The notes under the pieces are model-generated. The model was not told where the DNA came from. It made no database searches and saw only the letters and a program-made list of their open reading frames with translations. Positions 12,801 to 46,764 of a stretch of DNA of 64,000 nt are shown here, piece by piece (the first letter of the stretch is position 1; every line of letters begins with the position of its first letter). The position numbers were made by a program, and so were the translations under genes. Source of the DNA: Todiramphus chloris collaris (taxonomy: Eukaryota > Chordata > Aves > Coraciiformes > Alcedinidae); assembly GCA_025345505.1 (NCBI GenBank), contig JANVCC010000011.1, forward strand, positions 60,055 through 124,054, written 5' to 3'.

Positions 12801-15800
12801 CGCAAAGGGCAAGTGACATTTTGGGATTACACTGTGCTGTATCTGTGTCAGGTATGTGCGATGAGAAGGCTTTCTTTGTGGGCTTCTCTTTAACTTAGGC
12901 TTTTAGCACATTGGATCTCAGTTAACCATGTCTGCCTTTGAGAACTGGGAGAGGTCGAGTGGAATTTTTCAGCTTTACAAAGAAAAGGGCAGATTGATTA
13001 TTTTTATGATTATTTTGCTTTGCAGATTTTTTTTATTGTTGATGCTTTGAAAGTGCTAAACAAGCATGAACTCAGATATTTAGGTATGACTTTTCTGGAA
13101 GAATCGCTGAACAAGATGTGAATCTCTAGTATAAATAGGCAAGCACATGCCTAAGAAAATGAATTGGGGATGTAAGGCCTGCTCCTTGTGCATGGTACAG
13201 TAGAAGTAGCACAACCCCAATCACTTTTCCTTTGTAGGTCACTCTTGACTGTTGCCTGAGCCCTTTGTGGACTCTGCCTGGCAATAGCTGACCTTCTAAT
13301 CCCATGCTGGCAGGGGGATGCTTTGTATTATTTAACTGGTCTCTTCCATCTCTGTCTCTTGTGTGAGTCTCCCCAGTGACTCGTTATGACACATGGTGTG
13401 AAATGCTGCTCGCAGAGCTGCCTGTAGCATGTACTCTGCGTGTGCTAGCGTGGAGGAGCTGTTGGTACCCACCATTAATCACTGACATTAGTGGTGGTTG
13501 GTGTTGGACATGCAAGCCTCCATCATGTGAGGCCCCAGAAGTGGGACAAGGCGCTCTTCAAGAATCAGGTGAATGACCTTGAAATCTCTCCCGTCGCTGC
13601 TGTCAGATCAAAGCTGCTGGAACCATGAGATTAGTGTATTGATTTCATCTTGCAGATGAATGCTCTTTCTAAAATAAGTGCTAGGCAGTGGCTCAAGGCT
13701 TCCAGACAAAGAGTATCGATCAGGTTGACTCAATTAGCTGTTGAAGGCTTTGAATCTGGGCCCTCGTAGTTAATGGCAATTTCCCTGATAGCAACTTCAC
13801 GAGTTCCTGTCTTTTCGCTCCGTTCTGTGTTGTGGATACTTTGCTGCCACTGATTCAGTTGCTGATTTAGGAGGATGTTAGTATTTGGCTATCTACTTGG
13901 TTTTGTGAGAACCAGTGATCAAACTCTTTCCTTGAGGAGTTTCCAATTTTATGTATCCTTCCCCATAATGTATTACAGCATTGCAACTTATCAGAATTCA
14001 TGTGGACGAATGCTTCCACTAACAGCAGAACACTCACTCCTCTCTCTGCTCATCCCCCAGCCTTCCACAAAAAATCACCAGGCAGGCTCTGCCCTGTGTT
14101 GTACTGCACGCTCTTCAGGTTTGAGAGCTAGGAGGGTGAGTAGCTAGCTCAGTATGGGAGCCACTTGTCATTTCTATGTCCATATTTTTCCCACAGCAGG
14201 TATAGTTGAAGAAAACTATCTGAGCAAGTCAGATACGAGCTTTAAAATTCCCCTTGGAGCTGGTTTCCTTCCCATCCAGGAGTGTATGTTGATAATCTAT
14301 TGCGTTTAAGCTGTGGTGTCTGAGCCACAGCTGTGTGTTTAAGAGCTGGGTATTGGGGACTTTGTTTTTCTTAGATCAAAAGCTTGAAGGAGCAGAAAAC
14401 ACATCTAAGAAACCCATGCTGCCGCTGTTGTTCAGACACTTGCTGACGGAAGAGTTTCCAAAACTGATGTTCAGGTGCAGTGGTGGAACGAATGGTTTCT
14501 TTGGTTAATCACTTTATTTTCTTAGCTTCCCTCTGCTTCAAAAAAATTTCTCAGATGCCTTGCATGTAGATTCCTACAGTGGAATGACATCTGACAACTC
14601 TGTGAGCCAAGGAACGGAAGAAAATCCCCTGCCCAGCTAAATAGGTTATTTCAGAGCTTAATTACCCTCACTTTTAAAGTTCCATGCTGGTAGGACTTTC
14701 TTTGGACATGGCTTTTAGCTGTTAGATGTTGATCTGCAGAAAGAAAAGAGACTGGAGACCACATTTGCTTATCAGTGAATTAATTCTCAGCTGTCCGTCA
14801 CCTTTCAGTTATACTTTGTAAACTACTCAAACTGCTTTTCTTCTTGCAAAAAAAGCTCCTTCCTAACTCCTGTTTTCTTCTCTTCCTGTAATGTAGCTGT
14901 CAGTGTGTCCAGAAGCAACCCCCTTGCTGCTCCAGCCAAAGCTGTGCTCTGCAGTAAAACCCCATGTGCAGCATTTCCTCCCCCACCTTTATTCCTTCAA
15001 GGATAATGTTAACTTTTTTTTTTTGGTCCCAGCAGCATACCAGAGATATTTTGGCCTAAAGGATGCCGTATGTTACTGCATCGCTGACTAATGCTGCTGT
15101 GGACATATTTGTGTGTTGACATTTTTCCAAGAGATTAAATTAACCCACTAGATTTTAAAAAAAAAAAAAAGCAGCTTAATGAAAGAAGGCTGAAGTCTTG
15201 ACTGTCTTATCTGCTGCCTTTGGCTAAAACCCCCAGATTGCTTACCCCCTTGCTTGCAGTTGGTATTTGAAGCAGCTAGTTGTTCTGGTCTGCGTGTATT
15301 ACCTTGTGCTACTTCTCCCTGCTGAGCTTCATTTTCCTCTTGAAGTCACTTCTGCATTTCCCAAGATTATTTTGTATTCTGATTCTGTTCTCTAACTCTC
15401 TTGCAATCAGTCCCAAATTAATGCCTTCTGTGAATTTGATAAGCATAGAGCCAGTGAGATGGAATAGAAAGCAAGTGAAAATATGTAACAAAATGGGATT
15501 CAAACTCTGCTGCAGATCCTCAGTCAATAAATTGGTTCTTATTTTTCCAGTGTTCTTTACTGTATTTTTATATATTTTTAAAGTCATGCACGTAGAGCCT
15601 TGCACTGCGTTATGGCATTCTGAATAAGAACTGATTTAAAAACAAAACTCATCCAAGAGCGCGGGCTCAACTCCAAAAGCAAATGGTGAGCTGTGGCTCC
15701 ATGGCCTGCCATGGGTGAGAAAAAGATCAGGGAGCTGCGTGATGAGGTTTCGCTTCATAAGGGATTTTACTGACTGGGAATGTAGTTTGTAACTGTTGTG

Positions 15801-15849
15801 TGAGGTCTGTCATAAATAGACTTAGCATGTTTACTTGGTGTACTCACAA

Positions 15850-16785
15850 AATCAAAGAATGGTTTGGGTTGGAAGGGACCTTTCAAGCTCATCTAGTCCA
15901 GCCCCCCTGCAGGGTTGCTCAGAGCCCCAGCCAACATCACCTGGAATGTTTCCAGGGATGGGGCATCGACCACCTCTTTGGTCAACCTGGGACAGGGTCT
16001 CACCACCATCAGCACCCCCAAAAAAAAAATAAAAAAAAATCTGTTCTCTCTCTACTCCAGATTTCCCTCTTTTGGTTTAAAACCATCACACCTCATCCTG
16101 TCGCTAAGATCCTTGTAAAAGAGTCCCTCTCCATCTTCCTGACAGGTCTCTTTCAGTACTGAAAGGCCACAAGAAGGGCTCCCCAGAGCCTTCTTTTCTG
16201 AACAAAGCTGAACAACCCCAGCTCTCTCAGCCTGGCCTCCCAGCAGAGGGGTTCCAGCCCTCCCAGCATTGCTGTGGCCTCCTCTGGCCCCGCTCCAACA
16301 GGTCCCTGTCTCTCCTGTGCTGAGGACTCCAGAGCTGGACCCAGCACTGCAGGGGGGTCTCCCCAGAGCAGAGCAGAGGGGCAGAATCCCCTCCCGGACC
16401 TGCTGCCCACGCTGCTCTGGATGCAGCCCAGGATGCCACTGGCTTTGGGGCTGTGAGCATACGTTGCCAGCTCATGTCTAGCTTTTTACCCCTCAGCACC
16501 CCTGAGTCCTTGTCCGCAGGGCTGCTCTCCATCCCTTCATTCCTCAGCCTGGAGTGATACCAAGGCTTGCCCCAGCCCAGATGCAGGACCTTGCCCTTGG
16601 GGTTGTAGTGCCTCATGAGATTCCTACAGGCCCACTTCTCCATCTTGTCCAGGTCCATCTGTTTGACGTCCTGTCCCTTAGGCATGTCACCTGCTCCGCT
16701 CCACTTGGTGTCATCTGCAAGCTCGTTGAGGGGGCCCTCGATCCGTCTGTCTGTGTCATTGATGAAAATATTGAACAGCACTGTT
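15850..16785 (-). mobile_element. CR1 LINE, 5'-truncated
   Basis: About 0.94 kb. The minus-strand translation shows RT pieces (FNIFIND..., ADDTKWSG). Includes the invariant block (16208-16391). An A-rich expansion (16018-16040) interrupts the 3' part. Confidence 0.92.
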
Positions 16786-18559
16786 TACCATCACATCTGA
16801 TGGCACTTTAGCGCCAAGCAGCCCAGGGGCCTGTGCTGTGCCACTGTACAGGAGAAATGTGATCAACATAATTGACTGTAATAGATCAATTTCTGTGGGT
16901 TTTCATTCTCAGTTCAAGCTCTCTGAAGTGGGGCTTACAGCAGCACAGCTTCCCCAGGAGAATCAGCATATGCATCCGCATCGCTTCAGCGTGCAACAGA
17001 TGGTATATGAATCTGAAGGTGATTCATCCGGCTATTTTTTGTAGGGCTGGGGATAGTTTGGGCCATTGACAGGCAGGGTGGGGTGCGTGGGGAGGCTGGG
17101 GAGAGGAGAGGCAGTGTTGGGTATTAGGAGACAGCTTGTAAAGATGGAATTTTTACAAGCCTGTAACCCTCTGGACAAGGTGTCTGCTTTATATAATCTA
17201 AATTAGTGCATTTCTGAAGAGAAGATTCACTGACTTTTCCTTTTAATTATAGATACAGTGGGAATTGTGGGCTTTCACATCTGCTGGGATTTTTAAAGCC
17301 AGATGTTTTGGGGTTTGTTTTTTTGGTTTTTTTTTTTGGTTGGGTTTTCTTTCTTAGAAATTATGGTGCTTCAGTAGGCATGGTGGAATTAAAACTGTAA
17401 GCAGTTGAGATTAATACTGACTTGATCTAGTGCCTGTTGACATACTCTGTAAAGAAAACCATCATCCGTTTGGAAAGAAAATGTCATAGAACTGAAGTGC
17501 ATGAAGACACTCTCCAAATGTTGGTTGAAGCAGATACTTAAATAGAAGCAAGCCAAGCGACACCTCATTTTCCCCTTCTTTTTGTGAAATGACTGAAAGT
17601 AGGGTAGGGAAGCTCAAGGAACGTGGAATAGAACATCTCTTCAGATTTTATAGTTTCTAGACCAACTCCCTCCGAGGTATCTCTGCATACAGTGAGAAGG
17701 GAAGTGATTTTTACAGAAAGCTTTGGTGTTCTTCAGGGGTTGTGACTTACCCAAGCAAATGATTTCATGGGTTTGATTACATCCCTTAGCACTCCTAAAG
17801 AATTAAATTTGACTGCACTGGTGGGGAAAAACCAGCTTGTTTGTAGTGTTACAAACTCACTACTGGGATTTGTAATGTGTGCTGCAGTGGGAAGGTACCA
17901 GTTTTGCTAATCTTTATCTCTAGAGGATTGTCTCTGGGTCTGGAGTGAAACCCTCCTCCTCTCACAGCCCGTGGATGTTTGTCCTGCACCAGCTTGTGCT
18001 GTTTGTTTTTCAACACATGTGTGGGGCCCTGGGACAAGTTTGAGTAAGGGATTCAGGAATCCTGCCCATCTGAGATGTGCTGCTTCTGAAAATCTACTCA
18101 CCAAAGGAAATGTTTGCTCTGCCTTTGCGAAGGCAGCTTTTTAACTTTGTGGGAAACCTGATTACGTCTACAGAGCAGAATATGTTGAAGATTCACACGG
18201 GAATTCAAACTTTGACTTGGGAAAATGTTCTCAAAAGCGGTCTACTGGGGTCCCGTTAGTTTAGCACTTCTACAGAGTTAACTAACTAGAGAACTAACAT
18301 CTCTGAAAACTTATTTGAAGAACACAAGCTTTGCCTTGTACACATCTAACTGCCTCTTATCTGTACCCGCAGTGTTTGATGGCCAGCAGAAGTCATAACA
18401 GTTGTTCTCACCTGCCAGTGTGAGATAGCAGATTCCACCAGCAGGGAGGTTAGAAGAAAACAGCTGGAAGTGATGTATTCTTCAGTAATTTCAGTTGTTT
18501 CCTGAAGAATTTGCCTATAATTATCGTGAGCTGCATCCAAAGCAGCGTGGCCAGAAGGT

Positions 18560-18827
18560 TGTGATACCACAAGGGATGATGGTTTTAACTAAAAGAGGGG
18601 AGATTTAGACTGGAGAGAAGACATAAATCTTTTACACTGAGGGTGGTGAGAGCCTGGCCCAGGTTGCCCAGAGAGGTGGTCGATGCCCCATTGCTGGAAA
18701 CATTCCAGGTCAGGTTGGCTGGGGCTCTGAGCAACCTGCTCTAGTTGCAGATGTCCCTGCTCCCTGCAGGGGAGTTGGACTGGATGACCTTGAAATGTCC
18801 CTTCTGACTCAAACCATTCTATGATGA
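18560..18827 (+). mobile_element. CR1 3'-end fragment
   Basis: Starts near the ACAAGGGATGATGGTTTTAA segment and ends CTCAAACCATTCTATGATGA. Confidence 0.88.
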
Positions 18828-20043
18828 TATGGAAATGAGGCAGGTTGAGATGTTCCAGATCTTGCATAAGTTGCTGGTCCCTTTCATTTCAAGATGGCAT
18901 GGGGTAGGAAATGGTTGTCCCCTGGGTACGAGTTAGGCTTTGTCCCACCTCAGTTGTATTGTTAGTCTTACAGAAATAGAAAGTAACTTTTGCAATGGTG
19001 ATTATTTTAAAAGGAAGCTCATGTTTCGTGTCTTTTAAGGAAAATGAGATTGCAAAGTAGTCTGATACCTGGCTGGAATGCTACAGCACACACCATTTAT
19101 GTTGCTCTCAGTTATGAAATGAGGATTTTGTTGTAGTTGGACATAGGTTGTGCCTTAACCTGACCAGGCTGAGTTGCAGTTGTGGAGGAGCTGCAGCATC
19201 ACAAATGGCTGCGTGGAAAAGGCTTTGCATGTGTCCCTGTGACTATCGGCTGCTCCTGCCCATGCTGCAGTGACAACTTCTCATTGCAGTGCTGTCTGAC
19301 TTCCTCACAAATTCCTGTATTCCAAGTGAAGATACCTGTCAGGAGCTGCAGCCATTCCTGGGGCAGAGAATGGCATTTCTAACAGCGTGCAGACCTGCTT
19401 ACAGAACGAGATAGAGTGAATACGTTGTCAAAGGAAGGGTGAAGTTAATGGAGTGATAAGGACTGCAGGCATTGTGGGCAGATGGGAAACAAGCCTCTCG
19501 ACGATGATGCTCTTCAATCTTGTCTTGTGCTCCAGTGCCACTACAGCGGGGACTGCCATTCATGTGACAGATACAGGAAGAGTGACATTGAGGAGATGCG
19601 CAGTGAGATGTGTTTGAAAGCAGCACAGCTACCTTGTTTTCGTGAGCGAGCAGAGCCGTCTTTTGTATAATACTTTCTCGTGGGGGTTGTCAGACCTACT
19701 ACATTTGTTCGTGTAGTTCAACTAAGACTTCTGAATGACTGTAGAAACTGGAATGATCACGTTATTTCCAGTTTCATCTCAAGTCACAGATGTGCAAGAG
19801 TAAAACCGGTGTTGGGGAATGATACAGGGGCGAACCTTTTTCAGAAGAAAGTGTGCCTGATAATGACTTAGCAATTGTGAAGTCAAACAGCTGCTCTTTT
19901 GCTTGTAGGAAGTTTAATTGTGCGGTACAGATCTGTTGGACCCAGAGTAAAACTCCTTCTGACACCATTTATAAATCACTTGCTTAAAACTTGCACTTGA
20001 ATTGTTCCTTCAATCTATGTTTTTTCTTTTTTATTTCTTTTAG

Positions 20044-42054
<22,011 letters not shown>

Positions 42055-42221
42055 TACCATGTGGCTTCTACCTTCCTCCAGAACATCACTTGCTTTCCCT
42101 CCCTTTACTCTTCATTGACTGCAGTGTGAATATTGGCTTGAACCTTCCCCTTTCAGTAATAACGTATTTGCAGTTCATCATCGCTGGCTGTCTCGTGGAG
42201 ATGATCTATTAGCTTCACAAG

Positions 42222-42237
42222 CACACACACACACACA
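42222..42237 (+). repeat. (AC)n microsatellite in RAB6A 3'UTR
   Basis: About eight CA/AC units followed by AAAG. Confidence 0.9.
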
Positions 42238-45200
42238 AAGAAAATGTCAGTGTCTTCATTATTTATAAGAAAAAGAAAAAAAAAAAAGCCAAAATATTCC
42301 AGCATATTCTAGTTATAACTTTAAAAAGGAAAAAGAAAAAAAAAAAAAAGGAGAATAGGTACAATTTCTTAATATTTGTTCCTTTTTTAATATGTTATGA
42401 TATTGCACTTTGAAAGGATGGAACCCGAGTAAGTTTTGAATTGGACTTAGAGCTGTACGTGCAGAAGAACGCTTGTGAATCTCACCCATTTGATTTCTCT
42501 AACAAACTGGAGGTGACTAGGCGGCAGTCAGAAACGCAAGCGGAGGGGACGTGTGCCGAGGGTTAAACACTTATCCTTACAATAACAAAACAAAGAAGAA
42601 AAAAAAGAAATTAAAATAAAAAAAATTAAAACCAAGCTCTTAATCTTTTGAGCCGAGATAGTCTGACTGGTTTTCAAACCCCCCCCCCCCTCCCCCAACC
42701 CAACCTTAGCGGGGGTTTTGACACCATGAAAGGCTACTGGGCGTTTTAGTTCTTGCAGAGGGAATGTGAACGCATTTCCAAGGAAGCGTTTTGAGATAGA
42801 GGAGATGTCTTTCCGAACGGGATGAAGGGCTTCTGGAGGATCCAGGGAGGAGGGGGAAGGAAAGGGTGGATGTGCATTAGCAAAACACTTGCAGGAAACA
42901 GGGAAAATAACGTTTCGAGTGCAAGATGAGTTTGAAGAGCATTTTTTTTTTCCTTTTACGTAGAACACCACTGAAGTGAATTATTGCAGCCCCAGAGATG
43001 GCAACGTACCGTTTCAGCAGTTTGGAGGAGAAAAGCGGGTTGCTTCTGCTATTTAGGGGAACTCTTAAGGCGCTAAAACCCACCGAAGCAGTTTGAAACC
43101 TTTTAGATTGGGAAGAAAGAGGGGAGAGCAGCCGGATCACCCCGCTGAGAAGCTGCGCTCAGAGGTCAGGTCAGGGGGAGAGGGAGCGGCCGAAGGGGGA
43201 ATCGCACCCGCTTTGCCGCAGCATGCTCCTAGGTCAGCTGGGGAAGGGGGTGTTTACTTTGATCATCCAGAAATCTAGTTGCAAGATCTCAGATGGAAAA
43301 GGAGGGAGTTGAATAGGATGGAAACCAACTTATGATTCTGCAGATTTATGCCTTTATTTTTTAGCATTTTTTAATGTTCAGTTTTCCAAGTTCATTTAGT
43401 TTGTTTCACTAGAGCTGTATAGTTTGATTAAATAACTAGTAATTTAGTTTTCTATTTAACTAGGCTTACAATTAACCATTTTTCTTTGATATTTATTTCT
43501 TTGCTTAATATTTTTTTACTCTTTTCAGTCACAGTTGGGTTTTTTTTTTCTTTGGGTTTTGGTTCTGTTTTGCTGAGGAATCTGTTTAGAGCTTTGCCGA
43601 TGTTCGCGAGATGTAGCTACCCGAGAAACACGGAATCGAACACACTAGAAGTGCACCCTTTTAATCTTTACTAGTCATTGTGAAGTTGCTGTGTAAGTTA
43701 ATAAACACAATTGTAAATACATTGTTTGCTGGGCGAATTATGGCTGAGTTACAGTGCAGGAAGGAATTCTTGAGTCTGCGTTGCGATTGCTACTTAAAGA
43801 AAACAATCGCAAGCAAATATTCAGGCTCCTCCTTTGTTCTCTTCTGCCCCTCTTACCATCTAAACCAAATGACTGGGGAAGAGAAAGGGAATCGTCCTCA
43901 CCACCACTTTCCACCAGGAAACGGGCATAAAAAGTTTTGGAGTTCTTCATTTCTCAAATGAATGGTAAACTCATGCCCTGCCCTGGGGTTTAGAGCAACT
44001 CTGCACAACAATAACTTTAAAGGCAGAATGAGATGTAAAGCGCTTTTATAATGCAATATTAAAGGCGAGGTTTGGGTGGGGTTTTTTTTTTTGGTTGTTA
44101 TTTTGGTTTTTTGGGGTTTTTTGTTTTTTGTTTTTTTTTTCTTTTTGACGTGGCATGTCTTGAAATAAACATCAATGATATGTGACAAAGGATCGTTCTT
44201 TATTTAAAAGAAACTCCTGGGGGGAAAGGAAACTTGGCTGCTTTTCCTGTATCGTACTGTTCGTAACTGTGCAAAAATGGTTCATCTTGCTGCTTTTTTG
44301 GTTTGGTTCGGTTTTTTCTTTTTTTCTCCCTTTTTGGTTCTTCATGCAGCTTATGTTGTTCTTCATTTGGCTGTTTTCTGCAAGCTCATACTTTTTTTTT
44401 TTTTGCTTCTGCTATAACCAAACCCGTTGCATTTCCCACAGTTACAAGCTTTAAGCACTGGATTTGCAAGGAGCTGGCTTGGCACACACAGGTACGACGG
44501 ACAAGCAGCTCGGCTGCTGTTCACGGAAGCTGCTTGTGGGGGGCAGCTGCAGGTCTGCGAGAAGGTTTGGTCAGCAGGCCCATTAGGACTTGCTCAAAAG
44601 AAAAAGAAAAAAACCAAAATCTAGAAAGGAGTGAGCTCACGAGCTCTGTGTTCAGCACAGCCTGATGGCCACAGGAACAAGGACCAGTCATCAGTGGCTT
44701 GGTATTTATCCCCCAGGAAGTCCCTGAGGTCTGCTCGGGACAGCCAGGTATGTTTAACGTATTTCCTTGCTGTTAGTCAGTGCTTAACGTGACTGCAGGG
44801 CTCAATCCTGTCCTGATCCCACTTTTCCAGAGAAAAGACACTTCCAATGTGAGCACAAGAGCAACACAGCCTTAATTTATTTCTTCCCCCCCCCCCATAA
44901 TTCCTCACACCATCCATCTCTCAGATTTTAGGTTTTGATTTTACTTTGCTCCATCAGTGTGGCCAGTAGAACCACAGGAACAGACACTTTATTTTTCCTT
45001 TTTTTTTTTTTTACAATAATCTTTGTAAACAGTGAAGGTTTCTGCTGTTTCTTTTCTCCTACCCGCTCTGGCTTGATTGTTGTACAGTACATGACGCAGC
45101 TATTCCATTACTCACCTTTTGTCTTGGTACAAGTAGTTGAAGAAATTGTATAAGGGGAAAAAAAGGTTCCTTTTCTTCATGTTGGAATGTCACTGGTACC

Positions 45201-45273
45201 TCAGCTCTGTTTGATAATATGAAACAACGACGACGACAAACAAACAAAAAAATAATCCTTAGCGCTTGAACTA

Positions 45274-45279
45274 AATAAA
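45274..45279 (+). terminator. Candidate RAB6A poly(A) signal AATAAA
   Basis: AATAAA inside CTAAATAAATACC, 3.2 kb after the stop. The earlier signals at 43700-43705 and 44164-44169 could give shorter 3'UTRs. Choice of this one as the distal site is inference. Confidence 0.35.
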
Positions 45280-46745
45280 TACCTGTCTCATTGGAAACCT
45301 CTGGGTCTCTTCTCTAAGTATGTCCATCAGAACACAGGGTTCTGGGGGTGCTTTTGGGGTTTGGAGTTCTGCTGGAGGCTTTTTGAACGGTAAGAGTAAG
45401 TTGGGGGGCTGCTTTTTTTTTTCCTTTTGTTTTTTTGGAGGAGGGATGGTAAAATGGTGTCCCTCTGGTTCTATACGGTGTCTCTGCAATTGTTCCCAGC
45501 GATCAGCAGGTGATCTCGAGGACAGGTACAGCGGGAGCACGTCCTCTGCCTGCTGCAGCTGGGCTGTTCCGCGCCTTTCTCACTCAAAATCCAGCTGTTT
45601 CCTCCGTTCCCTTTCGCAAAGGTGCTTGGGGCGCGTTGCGCGGCCTCACCGCTGCCTGCTTCGGCGTCCCTGGGTGCCTGCTCTGCGGGTGGACCGACCC
45701 CACCTTCCTTGAGGAGGAGCCTCCTTAAGCCTCCATCTTGGTGAAGATGGCAGACGAGGGCTGCGGGGATGGGTAGGTGAGTACCAGTAACAGATACTCT
45801 TTGATGGAGTTATCCTTGTATTGTAGGGGAATGAACTTGTTTGAGTCTGGGAAAAGCCCTGCCCCCCCCAGCCGAACCTCTGTCACTTGTTCAGGCTTTT
45901 CCATGTTAAAAGGACCACCAATAAACGGGTCGTGAAATTTGACAAGGAATAAACTTGAACGTGGTCTTGTAGCTGTGGAGATGCGCTGGAGTTGGTGATA
46001 TGGGGAGAGGTCACTGAGAGAAGGCTTTTGTCATTGGAGGGAGCTTCTGTTCCTCATACCTGGCACTTCCAAGTCCTGCCCTGGGTTGGAGCACCTGGAA
46101 ACAACACTTTCCCCTTTCAAAAGGGGGCTTTAGGATAGATTTTGTTGGCAGGACTTGAAGTTAATATAAGCAGGTGTTGTCTCTTGGGTAGCACTGAAGC
46201 ATGATGGTCTTGGTTCATCCTTCCTGTTGCTGTTGTTACCGTCACACCACTGCTGTACATAACTGTGGGGCTGTCATCTCAAATACTGGTACCTCTGTTT
46301 CCCACCTGTAAAAGGCAGCTGTGTTGAACTGGAAAGAAGGGGCTGCCGTTGAGCAAGGCGTGGTCTCGGGGCACCCATCAGTTCCGCCATAGGATGTGGG
46401 TCCTGGCCGCTGGCTTGTGGCTGTAGCGGCTCAAAGTCCACCCGCAACCTTGCTGGTGTTTGTTAGCTATTTAGTCAGAGAGGGAGGGTCTGGCTCGGAT
46501 TAGAGGGTGCCTCACGCTGCTGTTTGCCGATGGCTGCTGCAAGGGTCGGCGCTGATTTTGCTGGGCTGGAGGAGCCGCCGCATCCTCGTAGCAGCTGCAG
46601 CAGCTGATGCCAGCCCCTTGCTGCAAAGCGTCCCTTTTTGCTTCCAGTGCTCAAATCCTCAGCAGCCAAGACCGTGAGGGCTCTACCTGCTGCAGCAGCA
46701 CTTTTTTCCATGCTAGGCATGTCCCAGACCGGGAGGAAGAGGATT

Positions 46746-46764
46746 GGGGGGGGGGGGGGGGGGG
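46746..46764 (+). repeat. G19 homopolymer
   Basis: Uninterrupted G run in the intergenic region. Length is prone to sequencing error. Confidence 0.9.

Larger units (their letters stand above)
1..20043 (+). other. RAB6A intron 1 (3' part)
   Basis: About 20 kb with no coding exon I can support. RAB6A exon 2 follows directly, so this is intron 1, whose 5' end lies upstream of the window. It holds five CR1 pieces (near 5.2, 6.1, 9.6, 15.9 and 18.6 kb), poly-A runs at 8648-8667 and 11551-11569, a G13 run at 4205-4217 and a two-copy 36-bp duplication at 22-93. No CpG island or alternative first exon was seen. Confidence 0.85.
42055..45300 (+). other. RAB6A 3'UTR (extent inferred)
   Basis: After the stop there is about 3.2 kb without CR1 insertions, rich in A and T tracts, with a (AC)n repeat at 42222-42237, a C12 run at 42679-42690 and G/T-rich stretches near 44080-44150 and 44290-44410. 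AATAAA signals on this strand lie at 42615, 43700, 44164 and 45274, with two more at 45920 and 45948. The absence of repeats and the length fit the long 3'UTR known for this gene. The true end is not proven. Confidence 0.6.

Noticed and set aside
16227-16781. 184-codon minus-strand frame as a separate gene
   Set aside because: It is a decayed CR1 reverse-transcriptase piece within the copy at 15850-16785.
1-20043. RAB6A exon 1 or an alternative promoter in the first 20 kb
   Set aside because: I searched for coding of MSTGGDFGNPLRKF and for a CpG island and found neither. Exon 1 must lie upstream.
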